64,000 nucleotides of DNA. It comes from Cristatella mucedo. Taxonomy: Eukaryota; Bryozoa; Phylactolaemata; Cristatellidae. Below the pieces are notes generated by a model. It saw only the letters and a program-made list of their open reading frames with translations, had not been told where the DNA came from and searched no databases. A program made the translations under genes and the position numbers. The stretch lies in NCBI GenBank assembly GCA_009760855.2, contig WPIO01000156.1:209501-273500 (forward strand), read 5' to 3'. Shown here in pieces: positions 47,005-59,241 of this stretch; within the stretch, counting starts at the first letter, position 1, and the number at the start of each line of letters is the position of its first letter.

Positions 47005-47195
47005 CTTTCATTTGTAAAGCACATAGAGAGAAATAATCTCTATCCAGGCACTTTACATGTGCCACACGGTTCGAGCCCTCGACCCTGGCTGATAAAGGCG
47101 AGCATCTACCCCAGTACCAATACCTGAGGGCACAAACTGTAAATAAACCTCGATGGAGATTTGGTTCTTTTAGGGCATGATTATTATTATTATTA
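47005..47195. mobile_element. Two SINE1 pieces in opposite orientation
   Basis: 47,005-47,118 is a minus-strand SINE1 (ttcatttgtaaagcacatag, gcactttacatgtgccacac, ggttcgagccctcgaccctgg). 47,130-47,195 is a plus-strand tail (actgtaaataaacctcgatg, gagatttggttcttttaggg) ending in (att)n. Confidence 0.6.
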
Positions 47196-47411
47196 TTCTT
47201 ACTATGACCTATCGGTGGATCGGCTGGACACGCCTTGGCACCAGGCTCGGCCATCGAGGAATTTCGTCGCAGAACAGCATGCCTTTAATTAACTTGTGCA
47301 TTTTCAGGGCTCTAGGATCGGCGAGCATGAAAACTAGCTCCAGCTCGGCGTCCTGCGATTTGTGATCAACAGCCGCCTTGATTGTACTGCCATTTGCCGT
47401 GAGCGACTGTT

Positions 47412-47442
<31 letters not shown>

Positions 47443-47470
47443 GCACGCACGCACGCACACACACTCACAC
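47412..47470. repeat. (CA)n/(CGCA)n microsatellite
   Basis: ca repeats, then gcac repeats, then ca. Confidence 0.9.
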
Positions 47471-48578
<1,108 letters not shown>

Positions 48579-48916
48579 GCATCTCGCTGGCAAGATTCGC
48601 TCCTTTACTCTGATCGTACCTGATGACACTGAGCAGCAGCAGCTGTAGACAGCTTGAAGTGCAGCCAGTTTGCCGACGAACTCACATTCAGGGTGAGAGA
48701 AGTCATGCATGCACTCAACCTTTGCTACCCGTAGACCGGCCGATGCACCTGACGACGAAACAAAGCACCCTGCTTAGCTGAACTGCCCTAACCAAACCGT
48801 CAGGTGGAGGCTGCCATGCATGACCTCACCATGACCTCATGTTTAGTTATGGGTAAGGTGCTCACACGTCACGGCCCAGGTCGTGAGTTGGAGTCCTGCA
48901 GCAGTCCCCCTCTCGC
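48579..48916. other. GBA2 3' UTR or flank
   Basis: About 340 bp with no recognised repeat. Confidence 0.35.
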
Positions 48917-49198
48917 CTATACGTTCACTTCTAAACGCGATAGGGCCCCGAGCTGCTGATTCTTGTCGTCCACGATGCCTTCGTCGAAAGGTCGCTCCCT
49001 GGCTCCACTGGCGATGTCCGGATGGTACTGCTGCAGTGCCCATTGCATGGACCAGATGCTGAGTGGACGCATGTAGCCGAGCGAGCGATAGATGACGTGC
49101 TCCATGTACGCCTCGGGCGTCTGGAAGCCCAGCCCTCGCTGTTCGTACACGGTGTGGTATGCGCCGTAGGCCGTCTGGAATGCTTCTCGAAGCATGCC
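48917..49198 (-). CDS. GBA2: GBA2-type glucosylceramidase, last exon
   Basis: 93 codons and a TAG stop. Starts after ggcttcgcttcag with [20 protein letters not shown], then [11 protein letters not shown] and the family hallmark [15 protein letters not shown], then a non-conserved tail ending LSRLEVNV. It forms the C-terminal helices of the (alpha/alpha)6 catalytic barrel of GH116 enzymes. GBA2 hydrolyses glucosylceramide to glucose and ceramide outside lysosomes, at the ER/plasma-membrane side. Phase 0 matches 50,321-50,512. Confidence 0.92.
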   Translation of the reverse strand, partial: GMLREAFQTAYGAYHTVYEQRGLGFQTPEAYMEHVIYRSLGYMRPLSIWSMQWALQQYHPDIASGARERPFDEGIVDDKNQQLGALSRLEVNV

Positions 49199-49504
49199 CT
49201 GAAGCGAAGCCGCATCAGCATTCTGCTGTCCCGGTGCATGGCAGCAGCGAGCAGCCATCGGCAGCAGCGACAGTGGCGCACACTTGAACTTAATATCCAA
49301 GCAAGCCCTAGCCAGCGTGGTCTGCTCCTCCCCTCTTGGGGTCAACCCAAGCGCATGGAAAAAAGCAGCGTTGGCGGGTACAGTGCATTTGCATAGCAGC
49401 TGACCAACTCATGCCTGCTGCAATACGAACACTTGGCATGTAATTGCAAAAAGAAACGGCATCGACTCCGAAGTCTTTTAATGTATTTAAATAGTGTTCA
49501 CTTA
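49199..49504. other. GBA2 intron
   Basis: Nothing recognised. The frame open on the gene strand upstream of the acceptor is intron by the splice model. Confidence 0.5.
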
Positions 49505-49645
49505 ATAATAATAATAATAATAATAATAACACAACTGATAAGCGGTCTCAGAGAACTCGATCTCTTTCTAGGCAATTTACATTTGCTGCACGATCGAATG
49601 GTTAGTGGTAGCGCGCTCAATAAACTTGAACTCTATTGGCTGGAA
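49505..49645 (-). mobile_element. LINE-A 3'-end stub
   Basis: (aat)n, cacaactgataagcggtctc, agagaactcgatctctttct, aggcaatttacatttgctgc: the reversed LINE-A tail and stem-loop. In the GBA2 intron, same strand as the gene. Confidence 0.8.
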
Positions 49646-49734
49646 CTAGAAGTGCTATTTTTGTAAACGATCAACACCAGCCTTTATAGCCATACCCTGC
49701 TTTGGTCATCAGACGCTTGCCTTAAACGGCCAAG

Positions 49735-49820
49735 TTAGTGGGCTGGGGACCTGCGGCATATGTAAAATGCATGGATAGAGACAGAGTTCTCTTAAGGCGT
49801 TGTACAAATGAATAATACAT
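49735..49820 (+). mobile_element. SINE1 3' stub
   Basis: cggcatatgtaaaatgcatg, gatagagacagagttctctt, aaggcgttgtacaaatgaat: SINE1 tail. Confidence 0.6.
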
Positions 49821-50320
49821 TTTTCTATTCCACGTGCTGCAGCACTTATTCTATTGAGCACCAAGTCAAAGGGTTCCCGCGACGTAAGTCGGTAGCGAGT
49901 TGGCTCGAAGCGCTGGCTGCCGCTCGGTTCAGTGGTAGCAGGCAGGCCCAAGCACGCTCTCGCCAGGCCAGGTTGGCCGACGGGTGGAAGTGCCACCGAA
50001 GCAGGTGAGGCCAACCCCGGCAGCGAAGCGGGCATGTGCACTGTCCGCCGCCTTGCTATGTACCCGAATATGTCACGTGGGCCCAAGAGGTGGAGGCGCA
50101 CTATGTGCCACGTGCACGACTCAAGTGGACCGTGCTTTCGCGAAGCCAACGAGCCAGCCGAGTCCTATCGGAAAACCTGTGACATCGAGGGGCCGAGGCA
50201 AGCAAGCCTCTCCTCCATCCGGTTCGCAGCAAAGAAGACTCACTGACTCCCCCCTCCCACACCCCTCCGCCGTCAGCCATACTGCCCAAACGCTTGCAAA
50301 GCTCGCATGCTTCGGCTTAC
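49821..50320. other. GBA2 intron, GC-rich
   Basis: Overlapping open frames on both strands come from GC-rich DNA. No repeat recognised. Confidence 0.4.
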
Positions 50321-50512
50321 CTGCTGGATCATGGTGGCTGCCAGCGCATACGTGACGCCAGTCCAGAACTCTTCCGACTGCACGCTGTGCGTGTCCTTGT
50401 GGCCGCCAGGGCGGGCTCCATTGACGGCACCCATGCAGCCGGACCGGAACGGCAGCACGTTGCTGGCAAACACGGTGGCCAGTGCCGAGCGAACCTTACC
50501 GCCGTCGAATAT
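50321..50512 (-). CDS. GBA2: GBA2-type glucosylceramidase, exon
   Basis: 64 codons, phase 0 at both ends: [20 protein letters not shown], then [13 protein letters not shown], then [20 protein letters not shown]. The S-x-E-x-W-x-G-V-T-Y block is a signature of the GH116 active-site barrel, and its Glu is one of the residues that hold the glucose. The acceptor is ctctccggtcgtag and the donor CAG|gtaagc. Confidence 0.95.
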
Positions 50513-52079
50513 CTACGACCGGAGAGTGGAGTGCAAGCTGAGCTGGCTGCTCGCCCGCGCCGCCCCCAAAGGGCAGACCACAGCTGCAGCAGCAACACTC
50601 ACTCAGTGCTCACCGAGGAATGGCCACTATCCCCACCTGCCCCCCCCCCCGACCCGGCTCGATTGGAATTCTGAGCGTTTGCCCATGCGATTTCAGCCCG
50701 ATTGCCCATGCTGGATCAGAGGACGCCGGCAGGCAGCAGTGAGGCAGGCACGAGAGCAGGCTGACAGAGGCTGCCATGCTGCTTCTGATGAGATGAGCCA
50801 CATGATGCGTCAGCTTAGCTTCGGAAAGGGGGCGGGGCCCACTCACCCCCTAGTGTAGCTAAGCTGCTGCCTCAGGCCAGAGGCACTTGTCTCTCAGCCA
50901 GCCAGCCTCACTCTGCTTGTCTCGTGCAAAGCGACTCAAATAAAGAACGCCGACAAAGTTGTGAGCGCTCCACGAGCAGCTCAACAGCATCACAGGCTTC
51001 TCAGGGCCGTTCAGTACCAACAGGAGACAGTGGAGGAAAGGGGTGAGGTGAGGTAAGAGGCGAGAGACAGAGTGTGTGTGAGAGAGAGAGAGATGAGCGA
51101 GGTTGTATTTAGCAAGGTCTTCACACTCGGTTCCATCTCGGTCTTGCTTCGGGTTCTTCTTCTTGCAAACAGTTTACACGCTGTGCCTGCCTACCATCCT
51201 GCGCAAATCTAGCTGCATGCTAGGTCCTCCCTCACAGTGACCATGGGCAAGCCGTCGCCAATCGCAGCCAGCAGCGCACATGCCAGCTCCACATTAACTT
51301 CTTGGCAATAACCTTCAACGCCTGCAGCCCCAAAATCTTGTGCCTATAGTTAGCACTGACAGTGTCCCATACACAGCAACTCTCGTGAAATGAATTGGTG
51401 ATTTTGCCAGTCTGTGCTGCCATCCTTTCTTGTCAAAGCAAAGAAGAACGTTACCCTTAACGGCACTGATTGATCTTAACTTCCATCGGTCTTGACCAAG
51501 AAGTTCGACCATGCGACCATTCGATCATTCATGGGTTTCATTGTGCTTCCATCCTTGCTGGGGACCACTATTAGCCATATTAGACGATGTATACATCAAA
51601 GAAAGAAGGAGCAAGACCAAATCAGGACCAAGAATTAGCCTGTAAATCTGCCTTTAACATCTATCAGGCACAATATGAGCGAGCAAGAGCACGAGTGGAC
51701 CTGCGTCCGGTCCGAAACCCACACGTGGCATCACGAAATGAAGTATTTCGGTCAACAAAATGTGGCAGCATCTTAAGCAAGCCATGATGTAACTGCTCAG
51801 TCACTGTGCCATAATTGTGTTAGAAGAAGAGATCTCAAGATTAATGTAACAACCAGCTTCGTGCCGGCAACCAGTGGCTGCCATAAAAGCAACTCGCCTC
51901 CTGCTATGGCCACCAGCTGGTGGTTCAAGAGGCTCCCTCCTCCTGCATACTGGCATCGGCTATGTCTGGTATTCCTCAGGGCCTCCAGCCATTGAGTGGA
52001 CCGATTGACTAACCTCTTACCATTAAGTTGGTGCAAACCCTAATTCCTGCCCCAAGTTAATATTAGCTGATTCAATAGC
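50513..52079. other. GBA2 intron
   Basis: The 51,290-51,520 part (minus strand) is related to 43,985-44,110, suggesting an unidentified interspersed repeat. A short (ga/gt)n lies at about 51,070-51,090. The rest is unassigned. Confidence 0.4.
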
Positions 52080-52225
52080 CTCATTTTGTATAGCAGCAAA
52101 GCAGCCTTAACGGCTATCACCACCACTCCAGTTGGCAATAAAGGATCGCCCACAGAAGAATTCGAACAACATCCACGACCTCGGCTGTGACTACCGAGCA
52201 CCTTATCTCCTGGGCTATCACTGAT
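52080..52225 (-). mobile_element. SINE2
   Basis: Plus strand: ttttgtatagcagcaaagca, gccttaacggctatcaccac, caataaaggatcgcccacag, aagaattcgaac (B box region), ccacgacctcggc and ctcctgggctatca. A complete but diverged reversed copy. Confidence 0.8.
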
Positions 52226-52234
52226 CCACACTGA

Positions 52235-53620
52235 TTTAACATCAGGCAATGTATCAACTTCAAGCTTTTGTCACTCATTTTTAGGTTCCTCTATTCTCTT
52301 GCTGCAGCCTACCTATCCAAACTACTTTGCAAGCCCCAACTGATTGAAGTCACGAAACCGCTGAGTATACAGTAGTTAGGAACATATAAACCCCCATGTT
52401 TCACACAGCTTTTGTTCCACCCCTGCGAGTTTTCTTCAGCTGGGCACTAACTGGCACTACACTGCAATGATTTAGGTTCTATCTCAGAAAGAGATTTCCG
52501 AGTCCATATGTCACAACGGCCTATGGTCATCGGGTGAGCATTTACAATAAAGGATATTCCAGGGATCAGTTCTTGGTCCAGTTCTTTTCATAACCTATAC
52601 TCTCCCACTTGCCGAAGAAATTGTCAAGCACAATCTATGCTTTAATTTGTATGCAGACAGCACACTGTACTTGTGTTTTGATCACTCCCAGCCCTCCAGC
52701 GTGTCAAACTCTCTTAACTCCTTTGCTGCATGTATTATTGATATCAGGATATAGATGGTAGCAAGCTTACTCAAATTTAATGATGATGCGATTAGCATAC
52801 TAGTTATTGGTAAACCTTGTGTAACTCAGAAATTGGAAAACCTATCCCTCAAACTGGGCTAGGTCAGCATATCTCTTGTTAGAATCTGTACGAAATCTTG
52901 GCATCCTGTTCTAAATTGTCCTTTCACTAGACAGCCATATCTGCTCACAGTTAAGTCTGCGCACTTTCAGCAATGAAACATTGCCAAAATTAGGGCCTAC
53001 TTAGACAGAGATACCATATCCTAGTTGGTCCCTGCATATGTGACATCTTTACTTCTGCAAATCACTGCTTGCAGGTCTTTTGGCTTATGCAATAAGGCCC
53101 TTACAGTTGGTGCAAAACTCTGCAGTTAGGCTTGCCTGTCATGAGCATCCGAGTTGCAACACTACATCAATTCTCACCGACCTGCACTGGCTCTCAATAA
53201 AGCAGCACGTGAAATTCAAGGTTTTGTCACTTACTTTTAGGTCCCTTCATTCTTTGGCTCCAGCCTACCCATCAGAACTACTCCCCAATCTGTCTAGGCA
53301 TCGTATCACCACTCTTCTGACTCAAGTCGTTTAGCTTTGCCTCGAACCAACCTCATATCCTATGGAAACTGTGCCTTTAGTTCATATGATTCCAAAGCCT
53401 GGAACTCGCCCTTGACTGACGTCAGGACATCCCATGATGACATTTAAAAAGAAGCTGAAAGACGTCTGTTTCTCATAGCATTTGCTTAGTCCCTTTTACT
53501 TGTCATGTGTGTGCTTATGCATGCTGACACCGCATATTATCAATAACCATATTGACATGCTTACGTTACAGCATACACCAAGTGCCTAGAAAGAGATTAT
53601 TATTAATATTATGGTGGCTG
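52235..53620 (+). mobile_element. Two LINE-A copies, fragment plus longer copy
   Basis: 52,250-52,345 carries the C-terminal region (tcaacttcaagcttttgtca). From 52,440 a second copy runs from ctggcactacactgcaatga through the FYADDTQLYLC equivalent (ttgtatgcagacagcacact), RLQLVQNS-like residues (PLQLVQNSAVRLACHEHPSC) and the 3' UTR to an (att)n at about 53,600. Many indels. In the GBA2 intron. Confidence 0.88.
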
Positions 53621-54026
53621 CGTTGCTCAGCTGGTACACTCGATCAAACAAATTGTGTCGTAAGGGATAGAATAATTCGAAGACACCGATCAGGCCATTT
53701 CAAAAGACTACAAAGAAAAGCTCGTAGTGGCGGTCCACATGAAAAGGATCAGCATCCGAATGTCAGAGTCCGATTTAATTTCAATTGCCCATGCTGCCGC
53801 ACGAAAAGGTGCAGCAAGAAGTGTGAGCCGCTGAGAATGTAGATCGCTGGTCACCGCCAAGCCCGGTGCATGCACACAAGCAAATCAGTGCAAGAGATTT
53901 GCGAAAATCACAATTGCAAATTCACAATTTGAAAGAGAATCGATGGATATCGTATGAGAGTCAGCCTCGTCATCAAAAAAGTGAGAGATCAAGAGACAGG
54001 TTAATGATGAGGGAGAGATGGAGACT
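53621..54026. other. GBA2 intron, unassigned
   Basis: A 96-codon plus-strand frame (53,552-53,842) ends with a Cys-rich NCPCCRTKRCSKKC but is antisense to the gene and has no splice support. Confidence 0.35.
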
Positions 54027-54202
54027 GAGTGGTAGAGTAAGAGCAAGAGAGTGAGAATGAGAGGGAGACTGAGTGGTAGAGTAAGAGCAAGAGAGTGAGA
54101 ATGAGAGGGAGACAGAGTGGTAGAGTAAGATCGAGAGAGTGAGAATGAGAGGGAGACAGAGTGGTAGAGTAAGAGCAAGAGAGTGAGAATGAGAGGGAGA
54201 CA
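54027..54202. repeat. 44-bp minisatellite, four units
   Basis: The unit begins gagtggtagagtaagagcaa and ends gagggagac(t/a). Four copies differ at only a few positions. It ends 28 bp from the splice donor of GBA2 exon 54,231-54,340. Confidence 0.92.
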
Positions 54203-54230
54203 GAGTGAGAGAAAGCGAGATCGCAGCTAC

Positions 54231-54340
54231 CTTCTCATCATCTAGGCCACAGGCTCGTAGGTACCACTGGCCACAAAGCTGGTCGGCCATTATACTGTCA
54301 CTATGGCTGCTGCTCCCTGTGTCGTAATTGTAATACTTGC
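54231..54340 (-). CDS. GBA2: GBA2-type glucosylceramidase, exon
   Basis: 2-nt split codon plus 36 codons: [20 protein letters not shown] then [21 protein letters not shown] and S-D[11 protein letters not shown] are strongly conserved in GBA2. The acceptor is ccttggttctctgtag and the donor GAGAAG|gtagct is weaker. Phases fit both neighbours. Confidence 0.93.
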
Positions 54341-54739
54341 CTACAGAGAACCAAGGGTGGCAGATATATTTTTTGAAAACTTGACAAAACACACACAGAT
54401 AGGTTGGTAGACAGACATATAGAGATGAAGAGAGAGAGAGAGAAAGAAAGAGGGAGTACAGTCGACTCCGCATATTTGAATATTACATATAAGAATTCTT
54501 CAGTTATAAGAATAGCAGTTCTTCGTTCCATATGCGAATCCACAGTATTGCCATATCTGCATATGGAAATACTCCCCACATATAAGAATGCCTATTTGTC
54601 GGCCCGAGCGCATTCTTATAAGTGGTCAACTGTGCTGGACTGCCGTCACGGGATACCGCTTGCAATAAGCGATCAAGGGACCAGCCGGATTTTCCACAAG
54701 CAAGCGACACCGACAGAAAAGAAGCATAGGCTAATTCTA
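54341..54739. other. GBA2 intron, unassigned
   Basis: A short (ga)n at about 54,428-54,450, and an inverted pair of tatgcgaatccacagtattg-like and gactccgcatatttgaata-like sequence at 54,468-54,580. No known family. Confidence 0.4.
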
Positions 54740-55382
54740 CAACATTATTGTTATGGTATCTCCGTCTGCAACTCGATAAAGCCATAAAGGTTATGTGGGT
54801 GTTACAAAGGAGAGTTTTGTATAGTGCACTTACAGCCTAAGCGGCTTTCGGTACGCATTCGGTAGCCAACAGACTTCGTCTCACGCAACAAAGAGAAAGT
54901 GGGAAGCATAGCAGAGGCAGGAGAGCAGTTGAGGTAGTGAGTAGCATAAAAGTAGCAGTTCAGGACTGCTGAAAAAGATGTGCCATAGTCGGCAGTTGGA
55001 GAGTAGATGTCGTTGCATAAGAATTGTGGAAGCGAGTTCCATAGTCTAGGACCTGCAGAGCCAAAGCTTCTGTCGCCGACGGTCTTTAAGCGGAGGAATG
55101 GAACAGCTAATTTATTGCCCACACAGGACCTGAGGGCGTGAAGAGGCTGAAACTGGTGCAGCAGTTCAGATAAGTAAAAAGGAGCCAAGCCGTGGCGGGC
55201 CATGTGGGTCAGCGTAAGAACTTTGCTCTGTATCCATTGCTCAACCGGCATCCATCCTAGCTCTTTCAGTAAAGGAGACACGTGGTCAAACCTCTGGGAC
55301 TTGAAGACTAGCCTTGCAGTCATATTCATAGTCAACCGCAGTGGCCTACTTGCTTTCTTTGGTAGCCCAGCCAAAGGGTTAT
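54740..55382 (-). mobile_element. LINE-B, C-terminal half and 3' end
   Basis: The minus strand has a 190-codon frame from AGLPKKASRPLRL to KSVGYRMRTESRLGCK, with the 3' UTR at 54,755-54,840 (ggtatctccgtctgcaactc). Close to the copy at 19,840-20,907. In the GBA2 intron. Confidence 0.9.
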
Positions 55383-55384
55383 AC

Positions 55385-55414
55385 AGAACCCGACAGCTTG
55401 AAGCAGCAGCTAAA
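55385..55414. repeat. 30-bp direct repeat, left copy
   Basis: Identical to 56,208-56,237 (agaacccgacag...cagctaaa). The two copies bracket the LINE-B at 55,415-56,165. Confidence 0.9.
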
Positions 55415-56165
55415 CAAAAGAGTTAGGTGAGCAGTTGAGGTAGTGAGTAGCATGGAAGTAGCAGCTCAGAACCGCTAAAAAGGATGAGCCATAGTCGGCA
55501 GCAGAAGAGCAGTTGTCGTTGCGTAAGAATTGTGGAAGCGAGCTCTATAGTCTAGGACCTGCACAGAGCTAAAACTTCTTTTGCCAACCCGTAGGAATGG
55601 AACGGCTAATTTATTGTCTACACAGAGGACCTGAGGGGGTGAAGAGGCTGAGACTGGTGCAGCAGTTCAGCTGGGTATGGAGGAGCAAAGCCGTGGGAGG
55701 GGCCTTGTGGCTCAACGTAAGAACTTTGCTCTGTATTATTATTATATGCATTACTATCGTGATTACCAACCGGCAGCCATTCAAGCTCTTTCAGGAAAGG
55801 AGACACATAGTCAAACATCTGGGATTTGTAAACTTGCCTTGCAGCCATATTCATGGCCAGCTGCAGTGGCCTGATGGCTTTATTCAGTAGCCCAGCCAAA
55901 AGGGAATTTCAATAATCTAGCCGAGACAGAACTAAAGAGCTAGTTTGATTCTGTGCAAGCCACCGTGGAAGACAGTTCACAATCATAGACAGAGATCCGA
56001 TGTGATGACTAGATGTGGAAGCAATGTTCTTAACAAAGCTTTCAAAATTTAGGCAGCTGTCAAAGACAAAACCTAAATTCTGAGCCCGTGGTGATGGTCG
56101 CACAAGAGCATTACCTATTAAAAGAGCAAAGCCTTTTAGTCAAGCCTGTGGCTCCCTATGAGCAG
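55415..56165 (-). mobile_element. Second LINE-B copy
   Basis: Reverse of LINE-B from the C-terminal tail (gtgagcagttgaggtagtga) through AGLLNKAIRPLQLAMNMAAR to RPSPRAQNLGFVFDSCLNFE. The 3' UTR is absent. A short (att)n interrupts it at 55,735. More diverged than the neighbour at 54,740-55,382. Confidence 0.88.
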
Positions 56166-56207
56166 CAGTTACGTTTTATTGTCGTCTGGGAGCATAGCAA
56201 TTAATGT

Positions 56208-56237
56208 AGAACCCGACAGCTTGAAGCAGCAGCTAAA
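56208..56237. repeat. 30-bp direct repeat, right copy
   Basis: See the left copy at 55,385-55,414. Confidence 0.9.
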
Positions 56238-56449
56238 AAAAAGCCATGCAAGTTGGAACGGTGTGGCAGTTAAAAATTCTGGTAACCTACGATTAAACTT
56301 CCGAAAAGTATGACACAAATACCTTCCCTGTCAAAGAAAAGAGCGGGGCAGTATCCGGGCTACAGCTAAAATCTGCCCGTAGCTCCATGGGCTAAAAGAG
56401 TGCTAGGCTTGAGTTTTCTACGAAGCAGTCGGAGCTCACTGGGAGCACA
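56238..56449. other. GBA2 intron, unassigned
   Basis: Nothing recognised. Confidence 0.3.
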
Positions 56450-56775
56450 TATAATAATAATAGTAAGACATTTGTGAAGCTATGTAAGAGAACTGCATAT
56501 CTTTCTAGCTACTCTCCATACGCTGCAAAGAAAGCCATAGACTAAATATCACCCATAAAAAAAGAGAAAAAGGGAAGCAAAGCTGAATCAGGAGGGCAGT
56601 CGAGGAAGTGAGTAGAATAAAAGTTTCAGTGAAGGGCAGCTAGACACGACGATTCCGAGTTAGTTGCATGACCAGCAGAGCACAAACATCTATCACCAAC
56701 AGTCTTTAGCTAAAAGAATGCTACACCTTATTCACTGTCCTGACAAGTCGGAAGCAACGACCCGTTAATCATTCG
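56450..56775 (-). mobile_element. LINE-A 3' stub next to a LINE-B remnant
   Basis: 56,450-56,540 is a decayed reversed LINE-A end ((ata)n, tatgtaagagaactgcatat, ctttctag). 56,575-56,775 is a reversed LINE-B remnant (gggcagtcgaggaagtgagt agaataaaag; catctatcaccaacagtctt). Confidence 0.6.
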
Positions 56776-56795
56776 AAAGACATCGCAGCTACATT

Positions 56796-56867
56796 AGTAA
56801 AGGAGCAGCATAGCTGAATTTCGTGGACTTTAGTAAAGGAGCAGCATAACTGAATTTCGTGGACTTA
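56796..56867. repeat. 36-bp tandem duplication
   Basis: agtaaaggagcagcatagct gaatttcgtggacttt at 56,796-56,831 is repeated at 56,832-56,867 with two differences. Confidence 0.9.
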
Positions 56868-57559
56868 ATGAATAAACAAGTCTGGCTGGGGGTTTAGCCT
56901 TACCAACTCAGTTTCTCAGTCTAATTGTGTAGCTCTGGCACCATTGCAGTACGGTTAGCAAGTTGGGATCACAGTAATTGATCGTCCATACTATTCGACG
57001 ATAGGGCCCGAGAAAAGGACTGCTAGCATGCAACAAAAACGTCCATTACTGCCTCTGATTCCTGTCCGCCGTGTAAAAATGAAAGCCTTTAAAATCCCTA
57101 CTTATCAACTAGGCAGTTATAAAGATATGCCACTGAATGAGACAAAAGTGAAGCATAAATTATATCCTATTATATAATTATAAATTATAAAGTATATCAT
57201 ATAATTATATAATATATAAATTATATATTATATATTATATAAATTATATATATAATTATATCCTAGATTAAGCAGCATCATTCGGCTGTCTACTTACTGG
57301 GTGCGAGAAGCTGGTAAAGTAGGCCGGCCATGATTTTTCGAGCCAGACCACACATCCACGGATGATAACCAACAAGGGTTTCAAAATGAAATTTGATACC
57401 ATCTGCTAATTTTGCATACGTGTGCTGCAAATGATCTAGCCAAATATATCTAGCACGGTTGTCACAAGCTTTGTTGTTGGTCGTCGCTAATTGCTAATTG
57501 GTTAATTTGGCATCACCTCAAGCATATTTCCCACAAAGGAGGAGAGCTCTGTTCGTGCA
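56868..57559. other. GBA2 intron, AT-rich
   Basis: An atata/attata-rich, partly self-complementary block lies at 57,165-57,265. No gene or known repeat. Confidence 0.4.
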
Positions 57560-57640
57560 GTGGTTGACACTGCTTACTGATCACCATGACTTTCTTGAGC
57601 TCACATCTCATCTAACCTGGGCATCACTGCCACTGCCAGC
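57560..57640 (+). mobile_element. LINE-A, first part
   Basis: tgatcaccatgactttcttg and ctcatctaacctgggcatca ctgccactg: the RT segment IDH-x-x-LLE-x-LSS-x-LGITGT. Interrupted after about 57,640. Confidence 0.7.
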
Positions 57641-57950
57641 CCCTGCTTCGGGTCAGTAACAATGCTGCTTTACACCGGAGCCAAGCCAAGACCGTTCCCA
57701 AACCCTTTGGATGCAGCTGTTTGCTTTTTACATCCTTTGCGAGAGCAGTCAGTTCCTGTGACATGGGCCATGATTAGACCGACGACTTCCCGAGTGCCAG
57801 GAAGCAGCTTCATGTGCTCAAAAGAGACAGCAGGACACAAAGACAGCACGACAATGGATTCAAGGACCATCCTTTTAAGGAAGAACTCAAACACCCTCAC
57901 AGCAAGGAGTGCACTACCCTGCTTGCTCTCCATAAATGTACCGAGTTCAA
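57641..57950. other. About 310-bp insert of unknown origin inside LINE-A
   Basis: LINE-A matches stop at 57,640 and restart at 57,951, so this is foreign to it. Both strands are open: plus has a 108-codon frame; minus has 87 codons with a hydrophobic middle (RVFEFFLKRMVLESIVVLSL). Balanced composition, no tail or terminal repeat seen. It could be an unknown SINE or transposon or captured exon sequence. Confidence 0.5.
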
Positions 57951-58965
57951 CGCGTGTCCTATCTCAGTGTGATCGTCCAGAGCCTTGATGTCAAGGGGAA
58001 AGGGACAGAAGTCATCGAGTAGACTCCTAAATATACCAAGTACCCCAGTCCTCTGTGCTCGGTCCACCTCTTTCACAATTTACACTCTCCCTCGAGTCAA
58101 TGTAAAGTATACAGGCACAAAAATCTAGGCTTTCATTTATATGCAGACGACATACAGCTGTGCCTGTGCTTTGCTTTCCTCTCTGCTTACCAGAACATCA
58201 AACTCTCTCAACTCTCTTGCTGCATGCATTGTTGACATTTGCACTGGGACGGCAACAAACTTTCTCAAATTGAAAGAAGATAAAACCAACTTACTAGTTA
58301 ACAGTAGTTGCAAAACGTTTCCTTCGAATTGTACACAGCTGGCCTCTACCTCCTCAAGCATCTGCCACAATCTGGCAGTCCTAATCCAAAGTGACCTTTC
58401 GTTAGACGACCACATCAGCTCCACAGCCAAGTCTGCCTGTTTTCAGATACGAAACTAAGCACAACTTCGGGCCTACTTCAACAGGGATACCGCATCCAAG
58501 ATAGTCCACGCATTCGCGACACGACACATGACGTGACACCCCCATCTCGACTTCTGTAACTTGCTGCTTGCTGGTCAACCGGCTCGTGCAATCAGGTGCT
58601 TACAACTGGTGTAAAACTCTGCTGCTAGGCTCGTCTGACGTTAGTGTCCCGTGAGCGCCACGTCACACCACTTTTCGTCACGCCACTTTTCGTCACGCCA
58701 CTTTTCGCCGACTTGCACTGACTCTCAATCAAGCAGTGTCGACTTCAAGGTGTTGTCACACACTGTGCATGCTGCCACTAACCACATTTGCATGCTGACC
58801 CTGTGCATGTCACCCCTAACCATATTATTCATTTCATTTGTTTTTCAAGCATGATTTTACTTACCATTCAATTGCATTTCACTTTACAGAAAATGTAAAG
58901 CGCCTAGAGAGAGATTAAGTTCTCTGAGGGCGCTTTATCAAGTGAATTATTATTATTATTATTAT
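57951..58965 (+). mobile_element. LINE-A, second part
   Basis: Resumes at gtcctatctcagtgtgatcg (FRSYLSG), then FIYADDIQLCLCF, SLNSLAACIVDICTGTATNF, and the 3' UTR with aaagcgcctagagagagatt, aagttctctgagggcgcttt and (att)n at 58,948-58,970. The 3' end is very well kept. A 15-bp unit (cacttttcgtcacgc) is repeated three times at about 58,655-58,705. In the GBA2 intron. Confidence 0.88.
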
Positions 58966-59115
58966 TATTATTCATTATCTGGCTCCAGCCTAACTATCAA
59001 AACTACTTACCCATCCGGCGAACAATCGTACACCCTGCTGTTCTGACTCGAATCGTTAAGCCATACGTCGTACGAACCTCAAAACCGTTAGAGACCACCG
59101 TGCCTTTAGTTCAGA
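58966..59115 (+). mobile_element. LINE-A scrap
   Basis: ttcattatctggctccagcc, taactatcaaaactacttac, gtacgaacctcaaaaccgtt agagaccacc: the C-terminal region of another copy directly after the tail of the preceding one. Confidence 0.7.
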
Positions 59116-59241
59116 GCAAGCAGGCAGGCACACGAGCACGAATGACTTGAGTGCTCTAAACAGTTGCATCTCGCTTGTTTCTGCGAAGTCACTGATAGAG
59201 AGCACCCAGCAGCTGCTGCAAGCACCCGTTCCGCCTCTCAC

